From assembly GCA_958510825.1 (NCBI GenBank), contig OY294046.1:2542001-2606000 (forward strand): a DNA stretch of 64,000 nucleotides, given 5' to 3'. The position numbers were made by a program, and so were the translations under genes. Positions 1-11,162 of the stretch are shown piece after piece. The notes beneath the pieces were generated by a model. It saw nothing but the letters and a program-made list of their open reading frames with translations, searched no databases and had not been told where the DNA came from. Position 1 is the first letter of the stretch; every line of letters begins with the position of its first letter. Source of the DNA: Brachypterus glaber (lineage: Eukaryota > Arthropoda > Insecta > Coleoptera > Kateretidae).

Positions 1-11
1 TTTTGTTAAGA

Positions 12-168
12 GTTTGTCTTTTGTTTTACTTTGGCAGACTGCAGCCCGCCAAAGTACTTTTGCGGTCCCTTGTGGAAAATTGCATAGCGGTTGTGTTTGT
101 CTTTTGTTTTACTTTGACGGGCTGCAGCCCAGCAAAGCACTTTTGCGGTCCCTTATGGAAAATTGTCA
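12..168. repeat. Tandem duplication, two units of about 83 bp
   Basis: The segment starting GTTTGTCTTTTGTTTTACTT at 12 starts again at 95 and stays similar to about 168, including the words CTGCAGCCC and TTTTGCGGTCCCTT. The two units differ at scattered positions. Short open frames cross both units, but I see no protein motif in them. Confidence 0.8.
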
Positions 169-333
169 GATATCTGACAGAACCAAATTAAAACTAATTT
201 TACTGATTATTTTTACCTTTTTTTGTTAAAAATATGTTTACAAGCGAATAAAAAATAGCGTATGATACATGGACAAGAAATATTTATCGTCCTTGGATCA
301 TAATATACTATTAGATTACCGATTAATAAGCTA

Positions 334-1167
334 CCCAGGTAGCAAGGGATGTTATGTTACAAGAAATTAACATCACTTTTGGGTGTATTTTTAAACTAAA
401 TCATAACATCACATAATATTGAAAAATAACATCTATTTAACATCACATTTGCAACGTAACACGTGTGACGTGACAAACATGTTATTTAATAACAAATAAT
501 TAACAACGCTGTGAATATATCGCATGTCACATATTAACGTGGCTTTCACGTGAATGTCATGTTATTTTGCTTCTCACCGACGTTCGAAGCAAAAAAATCG
601 ATATAAGATGATGTTGATAGAGTAAATTATTATAAGGAAATTGTATACACATTATACGATTTCCAATGGATAGGGGGCTCTGCCGGGCTTCTCTCTCTCT
701 TTATTTTTGGCCTTTCCCTTCCGGATAATTAGCCAAGCCGGGCTTCTCAAGACCACGGACACGGATTAAAGGAATATATTCTTCGCTTAATCTGCAATTT
801 CGTATTTAGAATCTATCTGTTTCAATCTGTGATTGTTTCAATTACTGATTGATTTTAAATCCGATTTTTTTATAGGGTTATAGCGTTTTTAATGGTTTTA
901 ATTTAAAAAAAGCTAATATCCTAGGATATTATTTAAATATTAAAGTACCAGTAACGGCATCCATAAGATATTAGATATAACAGGAATGTGGATTTATGAT
1001 GTCACAAACACGTTATTTTCGGGATGTCATTGTGTGATGTTATTAGGGGCGGAGTTAGGACATCCCCACCATGCTACATTCTTGTTAAATGAGACTACAA
1101 TCTTAACATCACATGTCACATATTAACGTGGCTTTCACGTGAATGTCATGTTATTTTGCTACCTGGG
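334..1167. mobile_element. MITE with CCCAGGTAGCAA inverted ends and TA duplication (copy 1)
   Basis: The left end reads TA-CCCAGGTAGCAA and the right end TTGCTACCTGGG-TA. This gives 12-bp terminal inverted repeats and a TA target duplication. The interior repeats words such as AACATCAC, ATGTTAT and GGCTTTCACGTG in both orientations and has no long reading frame. A second copy in the opposite orientation lies at 44386-45146. Copy 1 has an extra CT-rich stretch near 690-760 that copy 2 lacks. I cannot name the superfamily from the ends alone. Confidence 0.75.
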
Positions 1168-1245
1168 TAAATATACCTAAGATAATTATATTTATTATAT
1201 AATAATATATTTTTAAAAGTTGTGAATTATGCGAGCCCCCGGTAA

Positions 1246-1397
1246 GGGAACGTTCAAGTATTACGTAACGCAAATTTTGATCATTTTGGACCCCCACCCC
1301 CCCCCCCCCTGTAACGTTATTTTCCTATACCATTAACATGGGCGTAACACTCCAAAATGACCCCCCCAGGAGCGTTACGTAATACTTGGACATTCCC
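1246..1397. mobile_element. PIF/Harbinger-type MITE, TAA duplication
   Basis: The element is flanked by TAA on both sides (1243-1245 and 1398-1400). Its inverted ends start GGGAACGTTCAAGTATTACG on the left and are imperfect on the right. A 3-bp TAA duplication with ends starting GGG fits the PIF/Harbinger superfamily. The middle is a C-rich tract. A better preserved copy is at 45296-45482 and a lone end at about 4119-4152. No transposase is present. Confidence 0.75.
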
Positions 1398-1400
1398 TAA

Positions 1401-2570
1401 ATAAATACCAAAAGTCCGGTCAGTAGAAATTAAATTAAATTTTAATTCACTTTATCAGTGAACTTTTAGGTCAATTGTGATTCACTTATAAATAAGACTA
1501 AATTATTATGTTTTACCAGTAGACAATAAAATAATTCAAAAACAATAAAAACACTTAAACAATTAATTTTGGTAATAGTACAGTTAACGTCACATTTCAA
1601 AAAATGTCGGTCTCTCTGTTTGTATACCTTTTGAACGAATTGTAAGATTAAAAAAATTCTTTCACCAAAGGTCCTTGTATGTTACAACTACAGTAGTTAG
1701 CGTCAAAATTAGGGAGGGGGGTATAAGGCAAATTATTATACTTCTCGGACCCCGAAAAATACATTTTTGTCCAAAATCTAAATTTTTTATACCAAAGTGC
1801 GTTAAATAGAATTATAAACAACTTTAAAATTGACCGTCTGTCTGTTAGTATGTCACGTTTCCTTTCCGAATGGTAACTCAAGAAATAATAATCCAATCAA
1901 TATATATTGGCAAGGACAAGAAGTCTATTAAAATTAAAAAGGTCCCCCCAAAATAAAAAGAAAGTTAAGGGGTCAAATTACTTTTATAAGCTCGTAACAA
2001 ATTTGAAAAAAAAAGTTTTAGGGGTCTAAACTAAAATCGAAAAAAAAACAAAGTCACACGTCGAATTGATAACCTCCTCCTTTTTGGAAGTCGGTTAAAA
2101 ATAGAAGGAAACGTGCTATCAACGTAATTTTTTCAACCAAATTAAAAAAGATCCATTAAAAACAAAAGGCTTATGGGGGGGAAGCGCCACTTAAAAATTA
2201 GAAACATCCCAATACAATTTAATTAAATTTACCTTTGCCAGAAAAAAAAAGAGTGATGACCTTTTTTTTTAGTCATCAGAATTTTTCACGAGGTAAAAAA
2301 ATTTTCGCAAGGATTTTTCTCGGGGTCTCGGCTCGGGCTAGTTTTCAAAACCTTTCAGGAGGCCTGGACTTTTTTCGGGGGCCGAGGTTTGGGTGATGAG
2401 TTTTTTTTTATTCATCAAAATTTTTGGGAGAAAAAAAAATTATTCAGGGGCCCGGGCCTCAATTTTCTCTCTACGACCCTGTAAGCATCATATATCTTCA
2501 GCTTTTTTTTGGCTATAATTTGCTTATTAATGATCGTAAAATTTTCCACAAAAACCCAAACCAAACCTAC
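1401..2570. other. Non-coding interval, low complexity
   Basis: This is AT-rich DNA with long A, T and C runs. There is a recurring motif in which GATGA or TCATCA flanks a poly-T run (about 2255-2280 and 2395-2420); similar motifs occur near 30.66-30.76 kb and 51.8 kb. No gene is seen. On the minus strand it lies downstream of the donor of the 2571-2783 exon and is probably intronic. Confidence 0.5.
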
Positions 2571-2783
2571 ATTATCATTAACTCTATCGCACCACTCGAT
2601 CAGCACAGGGTTCTTCTGCACTTTTTTGGCACCATTCGAATTCTGGTTGATGTACGGAGTCACTCTCATCAACCCGTGTGGCTCGGAAGCCGTATCAGTC
2701 GGTCCTACAAACTCAAACTGACCCTCCCACATGTCGAACTCCATTTCCGGAATCGTGAGGGAATTGTACTCGTTATCACTCAT
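2571..2783 (-). CDS. Coding exon with its own ATG; possible alternative first exon
   Basis: The frame starts at the ATG 2783-2781, with an in-frame TGA just upstream, and encodes 71 residues up to a GTAGGT donor at 2570-2565. The peptide starts MSDNEYNSLTIPEMEF and is acidic, with balanced composition unlike the low-complexity frames around it. I do not recognise a domain. It ends in phase 0, as does the exon at 11939-12056 upstream on the same strand, so both could splice to the same downstream exon beyond the window edge. That would make it an alternative start for that gene; it could also start an unrelated gene. A second possible donor, GTTTGG, lies 4 nt further on. The plus-strand open frame over this interval is its antisense shadow. 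Confidence 0.6.
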
Positions 2784-3069
2784 TTTTAATCACTTTTCGT
2801 CCTTGTTTTAACCCGAAAAAATCACATTATAACTGAAAAATGTTTAGCACTTTCTTACACGAGTAGATATGATTTTATTGTGTCTCTGTATGTGTACATT
2901 AATGCGATAAGTGACTCGCAGATAACAATACGCAACACTGGGAGTAGCTGGTAATATTTTAACGTACTGTCCGCGGAAACACTAATATAAATATAAATTA
3001 TTACTCACTGTTCTATACTCAGAGTTAATTTTTAGCGAGTTTTTAGAAAACAAAATGTATATTTGACGA

Positions 3070-3690
3070 GAATATATTTTTTTACGACTGCTTTAGAATG
3101 TAAGCAAATACACACACTTTTCAAACACAGAATGAATCCATTCTAGCTCTAGATACGGTATGAATATTCCGTATCGAGTGTTAGAATGAGCACATGTAGT
3201 GCCATCTCTTGTTTGTAAAAGTAAAGAAAACTGTAGCAAAAATATATATATTTTACCATGAAATATTGAATATTTTAATGCAATTTAAAGTTTTACGTTA
3301 AAATTGCATAAAGTTTATTAGTTTTTCTTAATATTTGACCAGTTTTTTATCAATTTAGTTCAAAAAATTAAAACTGCTCCATCTATTGGTAAATATTTAA
3401 ACCTGATATCTGTCACAATAATCTGACATAACCTTCAATGTTTGCATTATAATTTGTAAATATCTGCTAAAATTAAATTAAAATCTTTTTTAAGTACCGA
3501 TTTGATAAAATTATTAAATAACATTAATTGCTTTATTTAAAAATATGTGTTTTGTTGCATTTACAATGTCGAGTCAGAAAAAACATGGTTTTTAACCTTG
3601 TCCGCAGTTTAAAGCCATACAGTGTTTCATATTTGCAGTCAAAGAAAAAGTATAGTCTACAACACGTATGGAATAGTGATTCCGCGATCG
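3070..3690. repeat. Dispersed repeat family G, copy 1
   Basis: This segment of about 0.6 kb, starting near ACGACTGCTTTAGAATGTAA, occurs again at 31097-31610 (continued at 32010-32101 after an insertion) and, truncated and reversed, at 26590-26975. Copies are highly similar. No target duplication or terminal repeat could be fixed. Just beyond it, at 3668-3765, an imperfect palindrome joins TATGGAATAG to its inverted partner CTATTCCATA. Confidence 0.7.
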
Positions 3691-3769
3691 CGGGACCGTC
3701 ATACTCGCCTGCCGGCTCGTATGACAAACTTTCCGCTCGCGCGGAATATTGTCTATTCCATACTAGTTA

Positions 3770-4993
3770 TAGAATATACTATTTTTTCACTAATAAAGGT
3801 GTACTTTTATAGTCGCCTTCCCCCCCCCCCCATTCCGTTATACCTGTCCAGAAAAACGAATAAATGATTTCACATTTGGTTTTACGTCAAAAAATGAGAA
3901 CAAAGTTTATAATATAATATATTTATATTAAGAACTTTATTTGTATAAGTATATTTATTCTTTTTAATTCTTTGAGAAATGTGTGAAAATTAAAAAAAAA
4001 TCGCCTGCGGCGCTGAACTAAATAGCAATGGTCCAATAGGTTTTAAAATGAAGCGATTTTTCAAATTCCGAGGTGTTTGACTGTGACCTCGTCAAGTCCA
4101 AAAAATTTGGCCTGCGACGCTTAGGGAACGTTCAAGTATTACGTAACGCAAATGATCATTTTAAAAAAATATATTTTTCTACGATCTAATAGAAAAGTTA
4201 ACATTTCCACAAACACAATGGCCCTCCCCTAAATCCGCTCATGACGGGGGCGCGTAGGGCGCTGGATACTTTAGTCACGATTAGTTTAAATTTTGTTGTT
4301 TTTTGTTGAAACTAGTTTTTTAATTTTAGCATAAAAACTTTTTAAAATGTCCAAACTGTAACTTTTTCTACGTCATTTAGGCTAGGTCTAGGGTAGGTTT
4401 ATCTTTTTTTTTTGTATAACAAAGTTGGTAATTTTTCTGGTATAAAATAGTTAATATATATAATATTTCAATTAAAAAGTAGGCAAATTTTTGCCTTGGG
4501 ATAAACCGCTTTCGCTACGGCTTTATTCAATGGTCACACCGTGTGACTCACAGTGTCACACGGTGTGACTTGCACCATTAATATCGAATCACTCAACAGA
4601 AATTTTATGAATGGGTTACAAACAAACAAGATACCGAAAAAGGGCACTATTTCTTATCTCACAATATTATAATTTTTAATGCAGAAATAGAACAAATATT
4701 AAAAAAGAGCGCGCGGGCGTCAATCTTGCATAATTTAGTCCCATTAATTTAAATTTTGATCAGTTTTTCGTAGAAACTGGTTAAGTAATTTTCGCGTAAA
4801 ACGCCCATTAGTGTGTTATTTAAAAGACTGAGTACAGAATGTGCAATGTGTTTGTTCTGACGTCACGTGAAAACAGTCACGCAGATGCCAAGCGCCCGCT
4901 TATTAGCCTATTATCAAATGGAGTCACTCTATGGCGGCGCGTAAACCGTCGTAAGAGGATAGACGAAAAATTGCTGCCAATAAAATTTTATTT
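3770..4993. other. Non-coding interval with a lone MITE end
   Basis: No gene is seen. One end of the PIF/Harbinger-type MITE is present at about 4119-4152 (TAGGGAACGTTCAAGTATTA) without its partner. A palindromic pair of GTGTGAC words (TCACACCGTGTGA) sits near 4533-4570. Confidence 0.45.
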
Positions 4994-5548
4994 TTCTTCA
5001 AGCGTACTAAAATGTTCATATTTTATAACTGAACACACTAGTTAAAAGTTATCTATTTTTTTACAGTAAAAAAATGAGTTCATTGTTGTAAGCCGTAAAA
5101 AAAGGTTAGTTAGCAAAACCACCACTGGCGGTAGCACTCTTTGACTTTGATGACAGCCATACTTCAAAGTTTTTTGTTTATTATGTAAACAGGTGGTTGA
5201 CTACACTTTTCGCGATTTCGATGGTAACTTGTCTAATGTAGCATTTGCAATTTCGGAGAGATTTGTAGGTGTATAAACCATATATTCTTGTTCAATCATT
5301 TTTAATCAATTTCACACAAGGTTTTTGCACAGAATCTCGAGTCAACCACCTGTTTACATAATAAACAAACAAGTTTGAAGTATGGCTGTCATCAAATTCA
5401 AAGTGTGCTGCCGCCAGTGGTGGTTTTGCTAACTAACTTTTTTTACGGCGTACAACAATGAACTCATTTTTTTACTGTAAAAAAATAGATCATTTCTAAC
5501 TAGTGTGTTCAGTTATAAAATATGAACATTTTAGTACGCTTGAAGAAA
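4994..5548. repeat. Family R fold-back copy (head-to-head palindrome)
   Basis: The left arm (about 4994-5205) and right arm (about 5342-5548) are near-perfect inverted copies of the family R 5' region, which starts CTTCAAGCGTACTAAAATG. The loop holds a reversed, truncated piece of the family R short frame, whose ATG is at 5298-5296. Straight copies are at 11039-11835, 34497-35142 and 48930-49463. The structure looks like a family R element that received a second, inverted copy of its own end. Confidence 0.8.
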
Positions 5549-6962
5549 AAAATTTTTATGCGCAGATGGCCAATGTGCAATCCTTTCCTCTAAAATCATT
5601 GGTAATACTTAAACGAAACATAAACCAAATTTTATTATTTTAACTATAACATACTAGTATGGTTTGAACAGTGTTGTTTAAATGACGTCATAGTTAGCTA
5701 GTAAAGTAAAAGTAAAATCTTTTTCGAGGTTAAAAAGTTGATTGAGTTGTTTATTTTGCGATATTTGAAATTGAGAACCAAAAATGAGGTCTACAAGGAG
5801 AAAATCAGGCTTGTCCTATTTTTGCATACAGCTTATAAATTACTTACTTTTATTTGACTCGTTTATCGTATCTATATTATCCACGAATGCATCTGACGAT
5901 TGTTTAAAATAATATCAATAGAATTCATTCTTGCCGAGATTCTTGCAAAAGTGGCAAAACAATCTTGTACATAAGTCCACAAAAACACTAACCTCTTCTT
6001 CGTCGAAAAAATATGATTCGGAAAGGACAGAAATATAATAGAAAATGATAGAAATACTTACTATGCGAGCAAACCACCTAGGGGTACATGGTTACTAAGA
6101 ATAGTAAGTGTGACGTCATTGTTTGTTGTAGTTAACTAATAAAATGTGTGTAGTATGCTGTTCTTCATACTAGTATGTTATAGTTTCGATAATAAAATTT
6201 GGTTTATAACCAATAATATGCTTGAAAGATTATCACAAGCATAGATGTTCAAAAGTAATACAATTTTTGACGCATAAAAATTAAGAAAACGCTTTGAATA
6301 TATTACGACGGAACTGCTGGTAGATAGAGTGACTCTAATTATCAGAAACATAACCGCCATCGTTAATCTTACAATAATAAACAATAATGCTGCCAACTTT
6401 CCCCTATAAACAGTGATGCCACTAGAATTTGGGGAGAGGGGAGCAAAAAAAAGTTTTCACAAGCAAAGATTGAGATTTTCCCAACTTTTTTCTCAAGACT
6501 GTGATTTTCCCAACTTTTAACCCAAGACTGAGAACTTTTTACACCACGGCAAAAAATTACCAAAAAAATAATTTTCCCAGCTGGAGAGTGGATTTTCCCA
6601 ACTCGAGAGTGGTTGAGAGGTGGCGTCATGGCCGGATTTAGGGGGGGAGCGAGATATATTAGCATAGAAATACCTTCAAAATTATATTTTTGGCGAAAGC
6701 GCATTTTTTTTCCTTATGGATGCCCCCCCCTTAAAGTGAAATAAATCCGCCCCTGGGTGGCGTCCCCCTACCCCGACCCATAGTTAAAAAATACTAATTT
6801 TATAAAAAATATCTAGATATGGTTAATTTGGAAAAAAACTATTCACTTTACAAAAAAAACGTTTAAGGAGAAGCCACTTTGAAAAAAAAATAATAAAAAA
6901 GGCAGAAGAAAAAGTCGGCTAAACGCCAAATTTTTAGAAAACAATATTTTTAATAACGTATT
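5549..6962. other. Non-coding interval
   Basis: AT-rich DNA without a convincing exon. Several TTTTCCCAACTT-like words recur at 6470-6600. The open frames here have no recognisable motif and are best explained by chance. Confidence 0.4.
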
Positions 6963-6974
6963 TTTCAAAAAGTG

Positions 6975-7545
6975 CTAGTCTTTGGTGCTTTTTTTAACGA
7001 AAAGGGGGGTCGCGTGATACTACATTTTAAAGCTTATTAAATTTTCTTTTTTATAATTTTTAATGTTTTTCGAAGGTGTTGTTTAAAATTATTTTATCCA
7101 ATACATACAGATAATAAGACAATTACCAGCTTTATTTTAAATAGATAGACTCAATAATAACCTCCGCGTGGCTTTTACTTTATTGAGTGGATAATTATTT
7201 ATTTTACCCACTCAACTGTCACTTGTCATATTATTTTCTTGTAAATATCATTAAAATTTTTAATAAAAATATGAATTCCTAAGCTATTTATTGGATAAAA
7301 CCTTGTATGGCTCATGGGTAAACCGATATTGCCCTCTCGAAAATTAACCTGCTTGGCTGACGCCTTGCAGGTTAATTTTCTCATGGGAAAAAACTTACTT
7401 TATCCACTAGTCCCATAAATAACTAATAAAAGTAAAATGTTGAAAAAAATAAAAAATATGTGGCCAATATAGAATTTTTCGAGCTTCAAAATTATTGATA
7501 GCACGACCCCCTTTCCATTTAAAGAAATGCTACCCCTCTGTGCCC
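6975..7545. repeat. Fold-back element interrupted by family H
   Basis: The left part near 6985-7050 (GGGGGGTCGCGTGATACT, then CATTTTAAAGCTTAT) is inverted at about 7480-7540 (GATAGCACGACCCCCTTTCC). The same arms occur in the fold-back at 23442-23914 and in a single arm near 48055-48100. A family H element (7092-7430) sits between the arms, so it inserted later. Confidence 0.55.
7092..7430. mobile_element. Family H non-autonomous element, copy 1
   Basis: This element of about 335 bp starts TTATCCAATACATACAGATA and ends near CCATAAATAACTA. Other copies are at 15263-15598, 17305-17642, 24592-24915 and 60013-60294. Near its right side it contains a strong hairpin: AAAATTAACCTGC pairs with GCAGGTTAATTTT, extended by TATTGCCC/GGGCAATA in better copies. 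It has no open frame and no clear terminal inverted repeat, so the class is unknown. Confidence 0.75.
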
Positions 7546-8279
7546 TCTAAATATATAAAATATACACCAAAAAATTAGTTGGGTTATTTTATTCAAGTTA
7601 ATATCTTAACCCTTTAAATTTTGGTGGTCCCTATATGGACCACCTCCTTTTATGGTCATAGCGGGTCGGGTCATAGTAGGCTAAACGGTTGCATAGTTGC
7701 AAACGGTTTCACCTTTAGTGATAGTTCAGACTAATAAAAGTCAATGTACAGTTACAGCGTGGCCTTTGAATGGGACGGATGTTTCTTTCTTGGCACATTC
7801 CAGTGCAGCGAATTTGCCATCTTTTATGATGTGCCTTGTGTATTTTTGTTTTACCGTCTTCTATGATGTGCCTAGAGTATTTTTATATTAATGTATTATG
7901 TACAAGTTAAAGTGAACCATATATTTGTGGTTATTAATCGTGTGAACTGTTGAATTTTAAGTTAATAATAATGGACGTTTGAAGATAATTTTTTTTTTGT
8001 GTTTTTAATGATAACTTTTTATATTAGCGTGGAAATTACTACAGTAGTAATTTATCAGTGATAGTGCGCAAGTCAGGATACATATCCGATTAGTACTTGC
8101 GTACTGGAAACCTCATGATTATATAGAGAAACCCTGGTTAATTATTCGGAAGAAAAAGACCAAATACAGAGAGAGAGAGAGAGAAAAGTCAATGTAGTAC
8201 TTTATTAGACCATTTATTGCGCATGCTACTTTATGGCATGCGAAAATCGAGCAAGTGGTTCCATAAGGGACCACCAAAC
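7546..8279. other. Non-coding interval
   Basis: No gene is seen. A short palindrome GTGGTCC..GGACCAC lies at about 7624-7647, and a GA microsatellite at about 8168-8184. Confidence 0.4.
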
Positions 8280-8347
8280 CATATCGAGGGCATCATAACA
8301 TAGGGGCGTATCGTATATATATGGTCAACACTGAAGCCCTCGATATG
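8280..8347. repeat. Short hairpin element, CATATCGAGGGC arms
   Basis: CATATCGAGGGC at 8280-8291 is perfectly inverted at 8336-8347. The inner word AGGGGC.TATC is shared with a second hairpin at 21489-21570, whose arms are ATATCGAGGGCTTCATA-like. Two copies of the same 70-80 nt palindrome at unrelated sites suggest a tiny mobile element. Copy 1 lies one base from the target duplication of the hAT-type MITE at 8357. Confidence 0.6.
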
Positions 8348-8356
8348 CTCCGAATG

Positions 8357-8884
8357 CAAAGAACTTTTACCTCAACAAGTAATTTCAGACCAATGTTTAT
8401 GAAGGTGTCATCTTTTTGTTTGTTTATTTACTAACAGAAACGCCATACAGCTTTGTGGTGTAAAATGTAGATGTCGCTAGTCGACTTTCAGGCTACCTAG
8501 TAGCGATGTTGCGTAGTTTCCACCTTATCATGAATTCAAATCATTATACTTAAATTATATATGTACTATAATTATGTTTAATAATATAGTATATTTAAAT
8601 CTATTAAAATTAAACTACTAGTTCATATAAAACTCATACAGAACTAATGTTTCTTAAAATTTACAATAAAATATCCAAAGTATGTTTCCAATCGGCAACA
8701 CTGTACCCCTGTCAGTCATTTTACGACATTAGACTGTGAGTTTACACATTCTTTCTCTTTCTTTACGCGTACTAAGTGTAAACAATAGTCACTCCCCACC
8801 AGCCCCTCACCGTAGTTGGTTCACGCTTCAAACAAAGCATACGGTAGATTTCATCATGTTCCTTCTTGAGGTAAAAGTTCCTTG
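8357..8884. mobile_element. hAT-type MITE, family A, copy 1
   Basis: The ends are inverted (CAAAGAACTTTTACCTCAA on the left) and flanked by a perfect 8-bp duplication TCCGAATG at 8349-8356 and 8885-8892. An 8-bp duplication with ends starting CA is typical of hAT elements. There is no transposase frame. The sister copy at 18684-19656 has its own perfect 8-bp duplication and carries a nested insertion for which this copy is the empty site. Confidence 0.9.
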
Positions 8885-8892
8885 TCCGAATG

Positions 8893-9733
8893 TAATGTAG
8901 GTTTGTGTATTTTGTGCTTTCAGCCCTTTCCTAAGTAAATAACTTAACATAGTGCTCTCTATAGAGATCACCCATTACAAGAAAATTGTTTATTTTTCTA
9001 ATCGATTGATCTACACTTTTCGAAAAGTGTCGAAATATATTCGTTTAATGTGTTTTGAGCTAAAGGTAACAAAAAAAACTACAGTTTTCAAAAAAATAGT
9101 TTTGCGCCTTAAAGGGTTAAACGGGGGCGGCGGATTTTTGACACAACAATAACAATAAGCTATTTATAACTTCCTACTTAAAAATAATCAATAATTTTAG
9201 TTCTATTTTTAAAAATACATTTACAAAATTACTTTTAATTGACGTAAAATATTTGCCAACAAATAGGGTTTTAATGGGTAATTAGTTCCTTCTTGAACAT
9301 TAAAATTAAAACGAAAATATATGATTTCTCTAACTTTCCCTTATAAAATTTTTAGGGTCGATTATCTCGAAAACTGAACCAACGATTTTTTTTTCTTGAC
9401 GGATTTGGATTCAGCATCAACAAAATGTAAGAAAACATCAAAATAAAGATGCGCACAAACTAGTGTAATAAGAGTACTCATATTTAAAATCATCCCCAAT
9501 ATTTTTCTCCACGGCCCTGAACATTAGGGGCAGTAATTTTAATTTTACCTGTACAAAACTGGTTGTTATTATAATTCTAGGTTAATTAAACTAATTATTA
9601 TTATTATTAAAGGACGACTATAAATTTTTCTCAGGCAATTATATACTTGCATTGAATTTAATTATTATAAACATTTTTTTAATTAAAACTATAAAATAAA
9701 ACAAAACATTTACTTGAGAGCAAAAAAATCGAT
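8893..9733. other. Non-coding interval
   Basis: AT-rich sequence with no supported gene; the single open frame near 8952-9152 has no motif. Confidence 0.4.
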
Positions 9734-10346
9734 CCACCTAAAAAATTGCCATTTTTTTAATTCAAATAATATTTGAATATTATTTGGAAAACTACTTGGA
9801 CGGATTTGACTGATTCTTTTTTTATTTTAAAGCTTAAACATTCTCTACTTCTGTTTTTATTTAGAATAATTAAAAAAAGTATTACCAGCAAGAAAAAATG
9901 TACAACTATTTGTTTTTACCCATCTTCTAGTACTTGCATGGCACGCCACTGCAACTGTTTATCAAATTGTTTAAGTCTCTCTTATTGCCGCAGTTTTAAT
10001 GAATATTTTCTTTTTTATTTTTTTATATTCTTACTTCTGGTTTAGGAGATATCAGGATTTTCCTGAAAATTAACTCAAAAAGTACTACTATTCATTAAAA
10101 CTGCGGCAATAAGAGAGGCTTTAACAAGTTGATATACAGTTGCAGTGGCGTACCATGCAAATCCTAGAAGACGGGGCAAAAAAACATAGTTGTACATTTT
10201 TTGTTGCTGTTAATACAAAAATACTTTTTTTAATCATTCGAAATAAAAATAAAAGTAGAGAATGTTTAAGCTTTAAAACAAAAAAAAAACAGTCAAATGC
10301 ATTAAGTATTTTTCCAAATTTTTGAATTTAAAAATTTTTTTAGGTG
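9734..10346. repeat. Long fold-back element
   Basis: The left arm, about 9734-10012, starts near CCACCTAAAAAATT. It is inverted in the right arm, about 10089-10346, which ends near TTTTTTTAGGTG. The most conserved part is nearest the centre: CTCTCTTATTGCCGCAG and the GCATGG..CGCCACTGCAACTG block appear in both arms. About 75 nt of loop separate them. The short open frames on the arms are mirror images and not genes. Confidence 0.75.
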
Positions 10347-10593
10347 TATGGATTTTTCTGCCCTCAGGTGTATTTGTATAACATAATTTTCAGTGGCGTA
10401 ATTGAAAATCTGGGATTCTCTGCCTAAGGAGGCCCAGGTTAAGGATATTTTACTGATGTAGTGTTCCTAAAACCGGTTGCAAGATAAATTTAATAATTAT
10501 TTTATAATTTTTAGGGACACTCACCTCAGCGCACTAGATTGGTGAGAAATGAACTAATCTAGTGCCCTTACCTTACAACATTCAGATTTTTTT

Positions 10594-10725
10594 CAAAAAC
10601 AATCCCAGCCGAGAACTTTGGATAGAGAACCTATGTTCCAAATTTGAAGTCTTTATCTTAAAGCCTTCTCGAGTTATTTTGGTCAAGAATTTCCCAGACA
10701 AACCGACCGACCGACCTACAGACCC
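10594..10725 (+). repeat. Dispersed phrase P with GACC microsatellite
   Basis: The order is CAATCCCAGCCGAGAACTTT, then CCAAATTTGAAGTCTTTA, then a TCTCGAGTTAT-like block, then TTCCCAGACA running into repeated GACC. The same order recurs at about 18063, 20737, 52785 and 61570 on the plus strand and at 29806, 46560 and 61799 reversed. No gene function is assigned. Confidence 0.7.
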
Positions 10726-11162
10726 TTCGACAAGTATTTTCTCGGCTAAAACAGGTATAACTAAATTTTTAATTCTTTTTCCAACGACCAATGATATTTG
10801 ACTTAATCAACACTTTATCTTTAAGGTAAATTTAACCATACATTGAAAAACTGATGGTTTGCCACATTGCTACGCCACTGATATTATTTTTTACCTCTTT
10901 ATTAGAATTCATGTTAAATTAAAAACCGCTATCAAAATAAATATTTCAATCTGTAAATTTCGAACGACTTAAAAAAATAATCTGGTGCCAATTTAGTAAA
11001 AGCTAATACTTATTTATAATTCGACTAAAAATATATTTTTCTTTAAGCGTACTAAAATGTTCATATTTTATAACTGAAAACACTAGTTAGAAGTGATCTA
11101 TTTTTTTACAGTAAAAAAATGAGTTCATTGTTGTACGCCGTAAAAAAAAGTTAGTTAGTAAA

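Noticed and set aside
3..229. Two overlapping frames at the window start
   Set aside because: Both run through the 83-bp tandem duplication and repeat the same words, with no domain.
2424..2789. 121-codon plus-strand frame
   Set aside because: Antisense shadow of the minus-strand exon 2571-2783.
5960..6000. GAAGAAG/GTTAGTG donor-like site on the minus strand
   Set aside because: No polypyrimidine/AG acceptor in reach and no coherent coding stretch.
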